A DNA stretch of 64,000 bases. It comes from an uncultured Bacillota bacterium. GTDB lineage: Bacteria > Bacillota > Clostridia > Christensenellales > UBA1242. How positions within the stretch are numbered: the first letter of the stretch is position 1; each line of letters opens with the position of its first letter. Shown here piece after piece: positions 52,134-60,042 of this stretch. A model generated the notes under the pieces. The model ran no database searches and was not told the origin of the DNA. It saw nothing but the letters and a program-made list of their open reading frames with translations. A program made the translations under genes and the position numbers. The stretch is from the NCBI GenBank assembly GCA_900544595.1, contig UQVQ01000001.1, positions 62,001-126,000 of the forward strand, read 5' to 3'.

Positions 52134-52541
52134 CTATTTTTTTAGATACCCCATGCAAACCGGCTTTTCGGTTTGAGTGTCGTTAACAGTTATTCCGTTT
52201 GCGCGGCAAACTCCATTATTGTTAAACAAGCAGTCTGCCTTGCAACCGATGTTAATTGTTTTTCGATTTCTGAAAGGTGCATTTTTTTGCTCCTTTTTAA
52301 ACATTTTTTTTGAATAGTCTTCCGTTTTAAGTTCCGAAACTTCCTTGTTGGAAAGATTTTTCGTGTTATCCCCAACTTTTTGACTGTTTTCCTTGCCTTG
52401 TTTGTTGTTTGGAGTTCCCAAAAGTTCCTCTGCAAGTTTATATGACGAGCAGCAAATGTTCTCCCCAATTAAGATTTCTTTTGCCATACATATGTGATTA
52501 TTATTAAATTCGCACGTTGTTTTTCTGCATCTAATGTCCAT
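52134..52541 (-). CDS. Protein with two DUF1540-like Cys motifs
   Basis: ATG 52541 is chosen because AAAGGA lies upstream and the first Cys domain starts at once; the longer frame to 52628 lacks a ribosome site. The 135-residue product has two ~40-residue Cys repeats: C-x4-C-x6-C-x-A...C near the N-terminus (RCRKTTCEFNNNHICMAKEI) and again near the C-terminus (CKADCLFNNNGVCRANGI), joined by a charged linker. This matches DUF1540, small putative metal-binding domains common in Clostridia. The function is unknown. Confidence 0.75.
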   Translation of the reverse strand: MDIRCRKTTCEFNNNHICMAKEILIGENICCSSYKLAEELLGTPNNKQGKENSQKVGDNTKNLSNKEVSELKTEDYSKKMFKKEQKNAPFRNRKTINIGCKADCLFNNNGVCRANGITVNDTQTEKPVCMGYLKK

Positions 52542-52668
52542 TTTCGCCTGTTTCCTTTTAAATTTTATGATATATACTCTATTTTTTCCATCTCTTTTCC
52601 TATTATTCAATCCTCTTTCCCTTGACATTGCGCTTAAATTTGTTTTACAATTGTTCTAGGAGAAAATT

Positions 52669-53112
52669 ATGAAAGTTATTTTACTTAAAGATGTTAAAGG
52701 AAGCGGAAAGAAAGGCGAAATTGTTAATGTTTCTGACGGCTATGCAAGAAACTTCCTTTTTAAACAAGGGCTTGCAAAAGAGGCTTCATCGGTTGCACTT
52801 AACGAAAACAAGCAGCAAAAAGAAGCAAGCGCATATCATAAATCGGTTGAAATTGCAAACGCAAAAGCGCTGGCAGAAGTTATTAAAACAAAAACAATTT
52901 TCCTTAAAGTTAAATGCGGCGAAAACGGCAAGATTTTTGGAAGCATAACTTCGCAAGAAATTTCAAACGCGCTTAAAGAGCAAGGAGTTGAACTCGACAA
53001 GAAAAAAATTGTTCTTGCCTCCCCAATCAAAAACGCAGGAACCTACTCTATAACCGCAAAAATCTATCCTGAAATTTCAGCTGTTTTCAAAGTTGAAGTT
53101 ATTGCAGAATAA
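52669..53112 (+). CDS. rplI: 50S ribosomal protein L9
   Basis: The 147-residue protein starts MKVILLKDVKGSGKKGEIV and has the L9 signature GYARNFLFKQGLA (about residues 24-36), a connecting helix and a C-terminal domain (VKCGENGKIFGSITSQEISNAL). L9 binds 23S rRNA and affects reading-frame maintenance. Preceded by AGGAGA. tRNA-Leu follows 24 bp after its stop. Confidence 0.97.
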   Translation: MKVILLKDVKGSGKKGEIVNVSDGYARNFLFKQGLAKEASSVALNENKQQKEASAYHKSVEIANAKALAEVIKTKTIFLKVKCGENGKIFGSITSQEISNALKEQGVELDKKKIVLASPIKNAGTYSITAKIYPEISAVFKVEVIAE

Positions 53113-53136
53113 AAAAGAGTTTTTTCTTTTTTATTT

Positions 53137-53225
53137 GCGGAAATGGCGAAATTGGTAAACGCGCAAGATTCAGATTCTTGTTGGGAAATTCCCAGTTGCA
53201 GGTTCAAGTCCTGTTTTCCGCACCA
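53137..53225 (+). tRNA. tRNA-Leu (anticodon CAG)
   Basis: The 89-nt gene includes an encoded CCA. The acceptor stem GCGGAAA pairs with TTTCCGC, the anticodon stem CAAGA pairs with TCTTG around TTCAGAT (anticodon 53171-53173), the long variable arm is present, and the T-loop GTTCAAGT is typical. It lies directly after rplI and is probably co-transcribed with it. Confidence 0.96.
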
Positions 53226-53232
53226 TTTTTTG

Positions 53233-53257
53233 TTGCGCCTTTCTGGCGTTTTTTTAT
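53233..53257 (+). terminator. Terminator after tRNA-Leu
   Basis: A short CGCC/GGCG stem with TTTCT loop is followed by a T7 run. Confidence 0.65.
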
Positions 53258-53275
53258 TTCTTTCCCATAACTTTT

Positions 53276-53303
53276 TTGAAATTCTAAGAATGTTTGATAG
53301 AAT
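53276..53303 (+). promoter_or_regulatory. Leaderless promoter of the rlmD-type gene
   Basis: -35 TTGAAA (53276-53281), 16-bp spacer, -10 TAGAAT (53298-53303); ATG 53312 follows after 8 nt with no Shine-Dalgarno. Confidence 0.65.
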
Positions 53304-53311
53304 ATAAATGA

Positions 53312-54601
53312 ATGGAAAAAGGTCTTTCTAAAAACATTGTTTCAAATATTATTGATAACGGCGCAAACGGAAGCGGAATTGCAAAAGTTGACGGCGCTGT
53401 TTGTTTCGTTCCTTTAACAATTCAAGGCGAAAAAGTTTCGTTTGATGTTGTGTCCCATGAAAAAAACTACTGCCTATGCAAACTTGGCAGTGTAATTGAA
53501 AAATCGAAAAACAGAACTTTGCCTTTTTGCAAATATTTTGGAATGTGCGGAGGCTGCCAACTTCAACACATGAAAAACCAATTCCAACTTGATTTCAAAA
53601 CAAAACAAGTTAAAACAATTCTTGAAAAAACGCTCAAAGTTGACGTTCCTGTTTTGCCATGCAAAAGGGAAAACGAATATGCCTATCGAAACAAAGTTAA
53701 CTTTGCAATTTGCAATAATAAACTTTGCTTTGCAAAAGCCGACGGCTCGTTTTTCGAGGTTGAATCCTGCCCTCTTTTTAAAACCGATTTAAGCGAAATT
53801 ATTAAGGCTGTTAATAAATATCTTTCTTCCGCTAAGCCAAATGTTGTGGCTTTTCACATTCGCAATTTAAACGGAAAATATCAATTTACTTTTGTTTCAA
53901 AGGAAGATGAACTTGAACACAAAGAACTTATAATTTCCCTTTTAAACGAACTCTCAATTTCCTTTTCGCTTTTCCTTTCAACAAACAAAATTGCCAACAG
54001 TTCAAACATAACTGAAAACGTTAAATGTTTGTTTGGAAACGACAAACTCGATTATGAAATTCTTGGAATTAAAAGCAAAATTTCGCCTGGGTCTTTTTTG
54101 CAAGTTAACGAAAAGGTTCAAAACGAAATCTACACTCAAATTAACTCGCAAATTCCAAGCGAAAGCAAAGTTATTAATGCATACGGCGGAACAGGAATTT
54201 TAAGTTCGATTATGGCTAAATGTGCAAGTTTTGTGTATTCTGTTGAAATTAACAAAGCAGCAAGCGCAAATTGCAGCGAAATGCTTAAAGAAAACAATAT
54301 AACAAATGTTCGGGCAATTTGCGGCGACTGCAAAGTTGAAATTCCAAAAATTTTGAAAACCGAAAACATTTCCCACATTGTTTTCGACCCTCCAAGAAGC
54401 GGAATTAACCCTTCAATTTTAAACACTGTTGCTGCGCTTAAAATTCCAAACTTAATCTATCTTTCGTGCAATCCTTCAACTCTTGCAAGAGATTTGAAAT
54501 TGCTCTGTTCTTCCTATGAAATTAAGTTTGTTCAACCTTTCGACATGTTCCCTCAAACAAGCCATGTTGAAACACTTGTTTCTCTTAAAATAAGGTCTTG
54601 A
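53312..54601 (+). CDS. 23S rRNA (uracil-C5)-methyltransferase, RlmD/RumA family
   Basis: The 429-residue SAM-dependent enzyme has an N-terminal TRAM-like domain (about 1-60), an iron-sulfur Cys set (C-x5-C-x2-C in CKYFGMCGGC, about residues 73-82), a SAM-binding domain (NAYGGTGILSSIMA, about 289-302), and the catalytic DPPRSG and SCNPSTLARDL motifs. It methylates uridine at C5 in 23S rRNA (U747/U1939 class) or tRNA; the exact site is not predictable by eye. It has no Shine-Dalgarno. Confidence 0.9.
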   Translation: MEKGLSKNIVSNIIDNGANGSGIAKVDGAVCFVPLTIQGEKVSFDVVSHEKNYCLCKLGSVIEKSKNRTLPFCKYFGMCGGCQLQHMKNQFQLDFKTKQVKTILEKTLKVDVPVLPCKRENEYAYRNKVNFAICNNKLCFAKADGSFFEVESCPLFKTDLSEIIKAVNKYLSSAKPNVVAFHIRNLNGKYQFTFVSKEDELEHKELIISLLNELSISFSLFLSTNKIANSSNITENVKCLFGNDKLDYEILGIKSKISPGSFLQVNEKVQNEIYTQINSQIPSESKVINAYGGTGILSSIMAKCASFVYSVEINKAASANCSEMLKENNITNVRAICGDCKVEIPKILKTENISHIVFDPPRSGINPSILNTVAALKIPNLIYLSCNPSTLARDLKLLCSSYEIKFVQPFDMFPQTSHVETLVSLKIRS

Positions 54602-54646
54602 AATTGAGTTTTGTTTGTTGTATAATTTCTATAAGGAAGTAAAATT

Positions 54647-56134
54647 ATGAAAGAACAAAAAACATTTACAACTCTTGAAGAAATTAAAGAAGAACTGGAA
54701 AGAAGAAAAGAAGAAGCAAAGAAAGACGGAAAATACAAAACTAAAAAGGGCTTAAAAATTGGAGCCGTTGCCTTAATTGGAGTAACAGCAGCAACAGCTC
54801 TTGTTGCTTGCAACGTTAACAAACAAACAAGTCTTCCTGCTCCATCACAAACACCAAAACAAAAAGTAATCCCTGAAATTCCTGTTGCATATCAAACAAA
54901 CTATTATGACTATGCAATAGATTATCCAGCCGATTTCTTCAGTTCGAAAGCAAACCATATGCAAATAAATCCAGACAGTGGAAGATATGTTGATTTAAAT
55001 AACTACTTAACTTCTTACATTTATTATGAAGACGGTTTAGATTCCGAAATTGTTGAAGAAATTAAACGCGCCGCATCCTATCTTGAAAGTGTTCTCCACA
55101 CTATTAACCATGGCTATTCAATTGAAGTTAAAAAAGGAAGCGCAAAGCTTATTAGCCAGCTCTTCTGCAAAGATTCAATTTTCTTCTGTAAAGCCAATGC
55201 CGACAAGATTAAAGAAATGGAAAAATCTGGCGCTGGCGCTGGCGCGGCGGCTATGACAACAAAAAGCCCAATGACTCCCCCAAAAATTTACATCAATAAA
55301 AATAAAGCAAACGAAATTATTGTTAACGGAAAAAGAATTTCTCTTAACAAAGTTATTCTTCATGAAATGCTCCACGGATATGGCTTTATCCACACCTTAG
55401 GTCAACTTGATGTTATGTATTACACCATTGGACATACTTCAAAAGATTCTCGAGGTAAATGGATGATTGAAGCTAAAGGAAAGAAATCTTATATAACAGA
55501 CTATTTTAAATTTACCGATGATGAAGTTCGCTCCTTAATTTACAAGTTTTGCCACGCAAAAAACAACTTGAATGTAACAGTTCCAATGTATAAGCAAATT
55601 ATGGGAATTGAAACCATTTCTCAATACGATTTCAAGGATTCTGTTGATAATTACATAAAACAAAATAGGAAAATTCTTGACACATATAACCCTGGAAAAG
55701 AAATTAAACCAGATCAAATTATTTCAATGGACAGCACAGATAGGAATTTACGTGTAGTTTTAAATGCCGACTATCTTGGAATGTATAAAGCATTCTATAA
55801 AGGAAGAGTTTTTAAGGGGGAATATTTCTTATATAACACAACAGTAAACGGGAAAACATATCAAACAATTTACCTTAACAATTTCCAATATTCAGCAAAT
55901 GATAAAGGTTCATTAAAAATTGTTCCTAATAGAAAAGAAATTTCAGGCGATCGATTCCAATATTTCCAAACCGTTAACTCTAAAGAAAGATTTACATTCA
56001 TTGATTCAACAGAAAAATGGTTTACAAAAAATAACATAATTGCAGAAAAAGTTGACATTGCAAGTCTTTTGGGTGTTGAATTTGAACCAACAAAATCAAC
56101 ACAAACAAAATTAAATAACGGCCGTGAACTTTGA
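54647..56134 (+). CDS. Secreted metzincin-like zinc metalloprotease, membrane- or lipid-anchored
   Basis: The 495-residue product has an unusually long charged cytoplasmic N-terminus (about 1-34), one hydrophobic segment ending in ALVAC (about 35-53, lipobox-like), then a large extracellular part. Near residue 245 lies HEMLHGYGFIH, an exact HExxHxxGxxH metzincin zinc motif, followed 14-15 residues later by DVMY, a plausible Met-turn. The C-terminal ~200 residues are beta-rich and may be a binding domain. No family is recognised beyond the clan motif. The AAGGAAGT Shine-Dalgarno is adequate. Candidate roles are host-protein or surface-protein cleavage. Confidence 0.75.
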   Translation: MKEQKTFTTLEEIKEELERRKEEAKKDGKYKTKKGLKIGAVALIGVTAATALVACNVNKQTSLPAPSQTPKQKVIPEIPVAYQTNYYDYAIDYPADFFSSKANHMQINPDSGRYVDLNNYLTSYIYYEDGLDSEIVEEIKRAASYLESVLHTINHGYSIEVKKGSAKLISQLFCKDSIFFCKANADKIKEMEKSGAGAGAAAMTTKSPMTPPKIYINKNKANEIIVNGKRISLNKVILHEMLHGYGFIHTLGQLDVMYYTIGHTSKDSRGKWMIEAKGKKSYITDYFKFTDDEVRSLIYKFCHAKNNLNVTVPMYKQIMGIETISQYDFKDSVDNYIKQNRKILDTYNPGKEIKPDQIISMDSTDRNLRVVLNADYLGMYKAFYKGRVFKGEYFLYNTTVNGKTYQTIYLNNFQYSANDKGSLKIVPNRKEISGDRFQYFQTVNSKERFTFIDSTEKWFTKNNIIAEKVDIASLLGVEFEPTKSTQTKLNNGREL

Positions 56135-56197
56135 TTTGGAAAAACTTAAAAAAAAGAACTCTTTTAGTCTAGCACTTTTGAAACTAGTGTAATAATT

Positions 56198-56232
56198 AAG
56201 AGTTGAGATTTAATATCTTAACTCTTTTTTTT
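56198..56232 (+). terminator. Terminator after the metzincin-like gene
   Basis: AAGAGTT (56198-56204) pairs with AACTCTT (56220-56226), with further inner pairing, and is followed by T8. Confidence 0.8.
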
Positions 56233-56253
56233 GGCTACTTTATGCCGTGAAAG

Positions 56254-56389
56254 GTACTTGACAAGAGAAGAAATGAAAGCAAAATATCAAAAGGCAGAGA
56301 AAGGCAAAAACAAGTGCGTAAGCACAAATATCGTTTCTCTGTCTTAACCAGCAAAAAGAAAACTCATTTCAGAGACTCTTGTCAAGTAC
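56254..56389. ncRNA. Candidate structured RNA or inverted-repeat element (136 nt)
   Basis: A perfect 14-bp outer stem, GTACTTGACAAGAG (56254-56267) with CTCTTGTCAAGTAC (56376-56389), encloses GAAATGA/TCATTTC (56270-56276/56364-56370), CAGAGAAA/TTTCTCTG (56295-56302/56334-56341) and a terminal GTGC-GTAA-GCAC hairpin with a GNRA tetraloop (56314-56325). All helices are collinear. It could be a small RNA, since a strong terminator follows at 56424, or a miniature inverted-repeat element; no clear target duplication is visible. TTGACA at 56258 could be a -35 box. Strand is undecided. Confidence 0.5.
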
Positions 56390-56423
56390 ACCATGGAATA
56401 AATTAGCCATTACATATAACAGC

Positions 56424-56468
56424 AAAAAGCGAAAGTGTGTTACATTTACAAACACTTTCGCTTTTTTT
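56424..56468 (+). terminator. Strong terminator after the structured element
   Basis: AGCGAAAGTGT (56428-56438) pairs with ACACTTTCGCT (56452-56462), extended by A5/T7. No protein gene precedes it on this strand, so it probably ends a non-coding transcript. Confidence 0.8.
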
Positions 56469-56496
56469 CTGCTTTAATTTAGTTTATTGATGTTTG

Positions 56497-56545
56497 CGTG
56501 TCTGTTCGAGCGAAGCGAGAACACTTGTATCAAGACAATGACACG
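56497..56545. repeat. Three-helix junction-like sequence
   Basis: CGTGTC/GACACG (56497-56502/56540-56545) closes a junction of TGTTC/GAACA (56503-56507/56519-56523) and CTTG/CAAG (56524-56527/56531-56534) with almost no unpaired joining bases. The loop contains GAGCGAAGCGA, a type of sequence often seen in dispersed intergenic repeats. Confidence 0.4.
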
Positions 56546-56650
56546 TCTAAGTGCAATTTTAAAAATATTTTAAATTTTAATACAGTTTTATAGGATTTAT
56601 GATATATTATTTATAATTAAAAGTTAAGAAATTGTTACTGTGGAGGTTTT

Positions 56651-57370
56651 ATGAATCAAAAGAAAAAATTTACAATAATTTTGACGAGTGTTGGAATGTT
56701 GGCAATCTTAATAATAAGTTTATTATTTGTATTCTGTAGAGTTATTCAAAATCGTAAAGAAGAATATGAGAGGAATCTTGCAATTATGCAGTATCGCAAC
56801 GCTAAAATTAGCAGATATATTGAAGAAAATGAGAATTATGACGATTACGAAGTTGATGTTGCCTTCCTAGGTGATAGTCTTACTGATGGGTACAATGTAG
56901 AATCATATTATCCAGAGTATCTAGTTTCTAATCGAGGAATAGGCGGAGATACTACATTTGATTTGGAAAAACGTTTGCAAGTATCTGTATATGATTTGAA
57001 ACCTAAGGTCGCAGTTATGCTAATTGGGGCTAATAATTTGGGAACTATGTTTGATAATTATGAAAGTATTGTTAAAGGTTTAAAATATAATCTTCCTAAT
57101 ACAGAAATTGTTTTATTATCTTTGACTTCAATGAGTGGAGAGTTGTGGGGGAAAAATAACGAATTAGCTGCTTTTAATAATGTAAAATTAAAGTTAATTG
57201 CAAACAAATACACATGTACTTTTGTAGATTTATACACACCACTATTCGATTATAATTCTAACGGAATAAAGCCAGAATACACTTCAGATGGTGGGCATTT
57301 GACGAGTTCTGGCTATGAGGTTATTACTAAGGTTATTACTCCAGTTTTAGATAATTTATTACAAAATTAA
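56651..57370 (+). CDS. SGNH/GDSL-family hydrolase, membrane-anchored
   Basis: The 239-residue product has one N-terminal membrane helix (about 7-29) and an extracellular SGNH domain: block I FLGDSLTDGY (about residues 75-84, nucleophile Ser), block II Gly in NRGIGGDTT, block III Asn in LIGANN, and block V D-x2-H in SDGGHLT near the C-terminus. Such enzymes are esterases, often acting on glycans or lipids. Codon use (more GTA, CTA, AAT) differs from neighbours, suggesting recent acquisition. GGAGG precedes ATG. Confidence 0.88.
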   Translation: MNQKKKFTIILTSVGMLAILIISLLFVFCRVIQNRKEEYERNLAIMQYRNAKISRYIEENENYDDYEVDVAFLGDSLTDGYNVESYYPEYLVSNRGIGGDTTFDLEKRLQVSVYDLKPKVAVMLIGANNLGTMFDNYESIVKGLKYNLPNTEIVLLSLTSMSGELWGKNNELAAFNNVKLKLIANKYTCTFVDLYTPLFDYNSNGIKPEYTSDGGHLTSSGYEVITKVITPVLDNLLQN

Positions 57371-57533
57371 TATTTTTAAAAATATTATTATTTAAACATG
57401 TTAATAAGAATGCATTTAGTGTGCCTTTAATATAAACAAAGTTTATAATAAAATTTTTATTTAACTAGTTTCAATTAACTTAGACCTTGAGTTCTTTTTT
57501 TGTGTTAAGTTGAGAAAAACAAAACATAAATGA

Positions 57534-58553
57534 TTAACACAAACAATTTTTAACCTCTTTCAAGAACGAACGAATTGTTAAAACCGAAATCATTTCTTGG
57601 CTGTAGATTGTTTTTTCTTGATTATAAATTGAGCGAACATCTCCAATTGACGCATTTGAAAGATAATTTAAAACTTTCAAGAAAACATTATATGCGTGAT
57701 ATTCTTCGTCTTCATATTTAAAAAGCGCAGAAGGAACGCTGCAAATCAAACTTTCAATAAATTGATAGTTATTTGATTTTTCAATGTTATAAAACAAGTT
57801 TTTAAAAATTCGTATAACCTTGTAAAGAATTTCGCCGTCTTCCTTTCCAGAAAGAGTTAGTTTTGAAATTTCATTTGCTTTCTTTTCCAAAAGACTTTTT
57901 GCTTCAAAAGGCTTAATTTCGCAGAATTTACCCTTTTCCGGTTCCCAAATTCGGAAGAAATCGTCGTGTTTAATAACAGGATATAGGTTAATTCGATAGC
58001 CAAATTCATCGCGCCCAAGAATTCGAATTTTATCTTCGCAGTTATATAAAACCGTTAAATTCGTCAGTTTTGTTGCAAGCCCTTCATAAAAATCGTTTTT
58101 AAAACTGACAAGTGAATATGGCTTTTCTTTCTTTTCCCGAAGTTGGCTTTCTGTTATTTGGGAATTTGCTTTTTTAAGTTTTTTTTCTTGTTTTTTTCTT
58201 GCACGGGCAGAGCTTTTATTTCTGTTTTGCCACGCTTTTTTAACCTTATTCCAAAAATTTTTCCATTTATTGCTCATAATGTCAATTGAATTAAGTTCAA
58301 TTTGAGCATTGCGAATTGAAAGATAGAAATTAAGTTCGGAAACTTGAGTTAAGGTGTTTGTTAGAAAGTCTCCAGCAAGAAACAACTCAACATTTTGCTC
58401 GTTAACAAGCGGATTAATTTGGGAAATTTCGTTTGAAACTTCGTCAAGGTCGTCGCTTAAAGCATAGAAAACATTTCGCGCTTTTTCGTTTGAAACGGCT
58501 TGCGCAAATTCCTCAATCATTCCCCTGTCGATAATGTTTCTTTCTTTTGGCAT
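57534..58553 (-). CDS. Unknown protein, possibly a degenerate nucleotidyltransferase-fold protein
   Basis: The 339-residue cytoplasmic product has a helical N-terminal part (about 1-90), a very basic linker (WNKVKKAWQNRNKSS then RARKKQEKKLKK, about 98-130) and a C-terminal domain of about 200 residues. That domain begins FKNDFYEGLATKLT and contains VPSALFK...AYNVFLKVLNYL. This layout vaguely recalls OAS/CCA-type nucleotidyltransferases, but the catalytic G-S and D-x-D residues are not visible, so the call is tentative. Its ATG abuts the serS stop codon, so it is the second gene of a serS operon. Confidence 0.5.
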   Translation of the reverse strand: MPKERNIIDRGMIEEFAQAVSNEKARNVFYALSDDLDEVSNEISQINPLVNEQNVELFLAGDFLTNTLTQVSELNFYLSIRNAQIELNSIDIMSNKWKNFWNKVKKAWQNRNKSSARARKKQEKKLKKANSQITESQLREKKEKPYSLVSFKNDFYEGLATKLTNLTVLYNCEDKIRILGRDEFGYRINLYPVIKHDDFFRIWEPEKGKFCEIKPFEAKSLLEKKANEISKLTLSGKEDGEILYKVIRIFKNLFYNIEKSNNYQFIESLICSVPSALFKYEDEEYHAYNVFLKVLNYLSNASIGDVRSIYNQEKTIYSQEMISVLTIRSFLKEVKNCLC

Positions 58554-59843
58554 CTAGGCATTCTTTCCTTTTCCAATAACTTTCTTGCCGTGCATAAATG
58601 GTTGCAAAACCTCTGGAACGCGAACTGTTCCGTCTTCGTTTTGATATTGTTCCAAAATTGCAGGGAACAAACGGCTTGTTGCAAGTCCAGATGCGTTCAA
58701 AGTGTGGACATATTCTGTTTTCTTAGTTTCGCTGTCGCGATAGCGAATGTTTCCGCGGCGTGCTTGATAATCTCTTGCATTAGATGCGGAACTTACTTCT
58801 TTATAAATTCCCATGCTTGGAATCCAAATTTCAATGTCATAAGTTCTTGCCATTGTTGCAGAAACGTCTTCTGCGGCAAGTTTTGAGGTTCTGAAATGAA
58901 GACCAAGTTTCTTAACAAGGTTTTCAGCCTTTGCAACAAGTTCGTCAAACGCTTTATCGGAACCATCTTTTGTTGTTATTTGGAACATCTCAACTTTGTT
59001 GAATTGATGTCCTCTAATCATTCCACGTTCTTCTGCACGATAACTTCCTGCCTCGCGGCGATAGCAAGGTGTGTAGGCAAACATCTTAATTGGAAGTTGT
59101 TCTTGTGGGATAATTTCTCCGCGATACAAATTTGCAAGTGGTGTTTCGGCTGTTGGAAGAAGGAAACGACTTGTTTTAGATTTTTCGTCAAGCCAATAAA
59201 CTTCGCTGTCAAATTTAGGGAATTGCCCCGCAACAAAGCCGCACTCATAGTTAAGCATATGAGGTGGCAACATAAAACGATAGCCATCTGCAAGATGCTC
59301 CGAAACAAAATAGTTTAAAATTGCCCATTCAAGTTCTGCGCCTTCGCCAGTGTAAACCCAGCTTCCGTTTCCAGCAATTTTTGCTCCACGTTCATAATCA
59401 ATAAATCCGTTTATTTTGCAAATGTCAATGTGGCTAAGTGGCTTAAACGAAAATTCAGGTTTTTCCCCAAATTCTCTAAGTTCTTGGTTCGCCTCTTTGC
59501 CCCCAGCAATAATATCTTCATCAACCAAATTTGGAATTGGAGCAAGAAATTCGAAAATTTTGTTTTCAAGTTCCGAAACTTTTTCGTCAAGCTTTGAAAT
59601 TTCTTCGCCAAGTTCTTTCATTTCGGCAAAAATTGCGCTGCAATCTTTTCCTTCCTTTTTAAGCATAGGAACTTTTGCACTTTCCGAATTTCTCTTTGCT
59701 TTAAGTTCATCAACTTTAACAAGGTTTTCGCGTCTTTCTTTGTCAAGCTCTAAAAGAGGGCTAAAATCAATTTTCATTCCTCTTTTTTCAATTGCCCTGG
59801 TAACGCGCTCAGGGTCGGTTTTAATTAAGTCAATTGAAATCAT
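58554..59843 (-). CDS. serS: Seryl-tRNA synthetase
   Basis: SerRS charges tRNA-Ser with serine. The 429-residue class II enzyme has an N-terminal antiparallel coiled-coil arm (about 28-105) that grips the long variable arm, then motif 2 (FAYTPCYRREAGS, about 256-268, followed by RGMIRGHQFNKVEMF) and motif 3 (NASGLATSRLFPAILE, about 390-405). AAGGAGA precedes ATG. No T-box leader is visible in the 170 bp upstream. Confidence 0.97.
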   Translation of the reverse strand: MISIDLIKTDPERVTRAIEKRGMKIDFSPLLELDKERRENLVKVDELKAKRNSESAKVPMLKKEGKDCSAIFAEMKELGEEISKLDEKVSELENKIFEFLAPIPNLVDEDIIAGGKEANQELREFGEKPEFSFKPLSHIDICKINGFIDYERGAKIAGNGSWVYTGEGAELEWAILNYFVSEHLADGYRFMLPPHMLNYECGFVAGQFPKFDSEVYWLDEKSKTSRFLLPTAETPLANLYRGEIIPQEQLPIKMFAYTPCYRREAGSYRAEERGMIRGHQFNKVEMFQITTKDGSDKAFDELVAKAENLVKKLGLHFRTSKLAAEDVSATMARTYDIEIWIPSMGIYKEVSSASNARDYQARRGNIRYRDSETKKTEYVHTLNASGLATSRLFPAILEQYQNEDGTVRVPEVLQPFMHGKKVIGKGKNA

Positions 59844-59942
59844 TTTGTTCTCCTTATGTGTAACTTATTAAGTATTATAAAACAATTTAGACGCATTTGC
59901 AAATATAATGAAAAATTTTCTTAACTTACTTGTGTATTATGC

Positions 59943-59976
59943 TTTGCATAGCACACAAGATATAGTGTGTTATGCA
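59943..59976. repeat. TTTGCATAGCA motif embedded in an inverted repeat between serS and xer
   Basis: TGCATAGCACAC (59945-59956) is the inverse of GTGTGTTATGCA (59965-59976) except for one position. It lies between two divergent genes, the typical place for an operator. Confidence 0.5.
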
Positions 59977-60005
59977 TTAAATTTTCTTTAATATTGTTAA
60001 ATTAT

Positions 60006-60035
60006 TTGACAAATTATGTTGTTTTATACCATAAT
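60006..60035 (+). promoter_or_regulatory. Leaderless promoter of the xer-like gene
   Basis: -35 TTGACA (60006-60011), 18-bp spacer, -10 CATAAT (60030-60035); ATG 60043 lies 7 nt downstream with no Shine-Dalgarno. Confidence 0.7.
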
Positions 60036-60042
60036 TTATTAT

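Larger units (their letters stand above)
56135..56650. other. Gene-free region rich in RNA-like structure
   Basis: Over 500 bp without an ORF. In order: a terminator (56198-56232), a long compound hairpin (56254-56389), a second strong terminator (56424-56468) and a three-helix junction-like fold (56497-56545). The final 100 bp are AT-rich promoter-like sequence before the SGNH gene. Confidence 0.6.

Noticed and set aside
52542..52628. N-terminal extension of the DUF1540 protein
   Set aside because: No ribosome site and a basic low-complexity sequence; ATG 52541 has AAAGGA upstream.
59844..60042. T-box upstream of serS
   Set aside because: The space is under 200 bp, shared with the xer promoter, and has no T-box motif or terminator.
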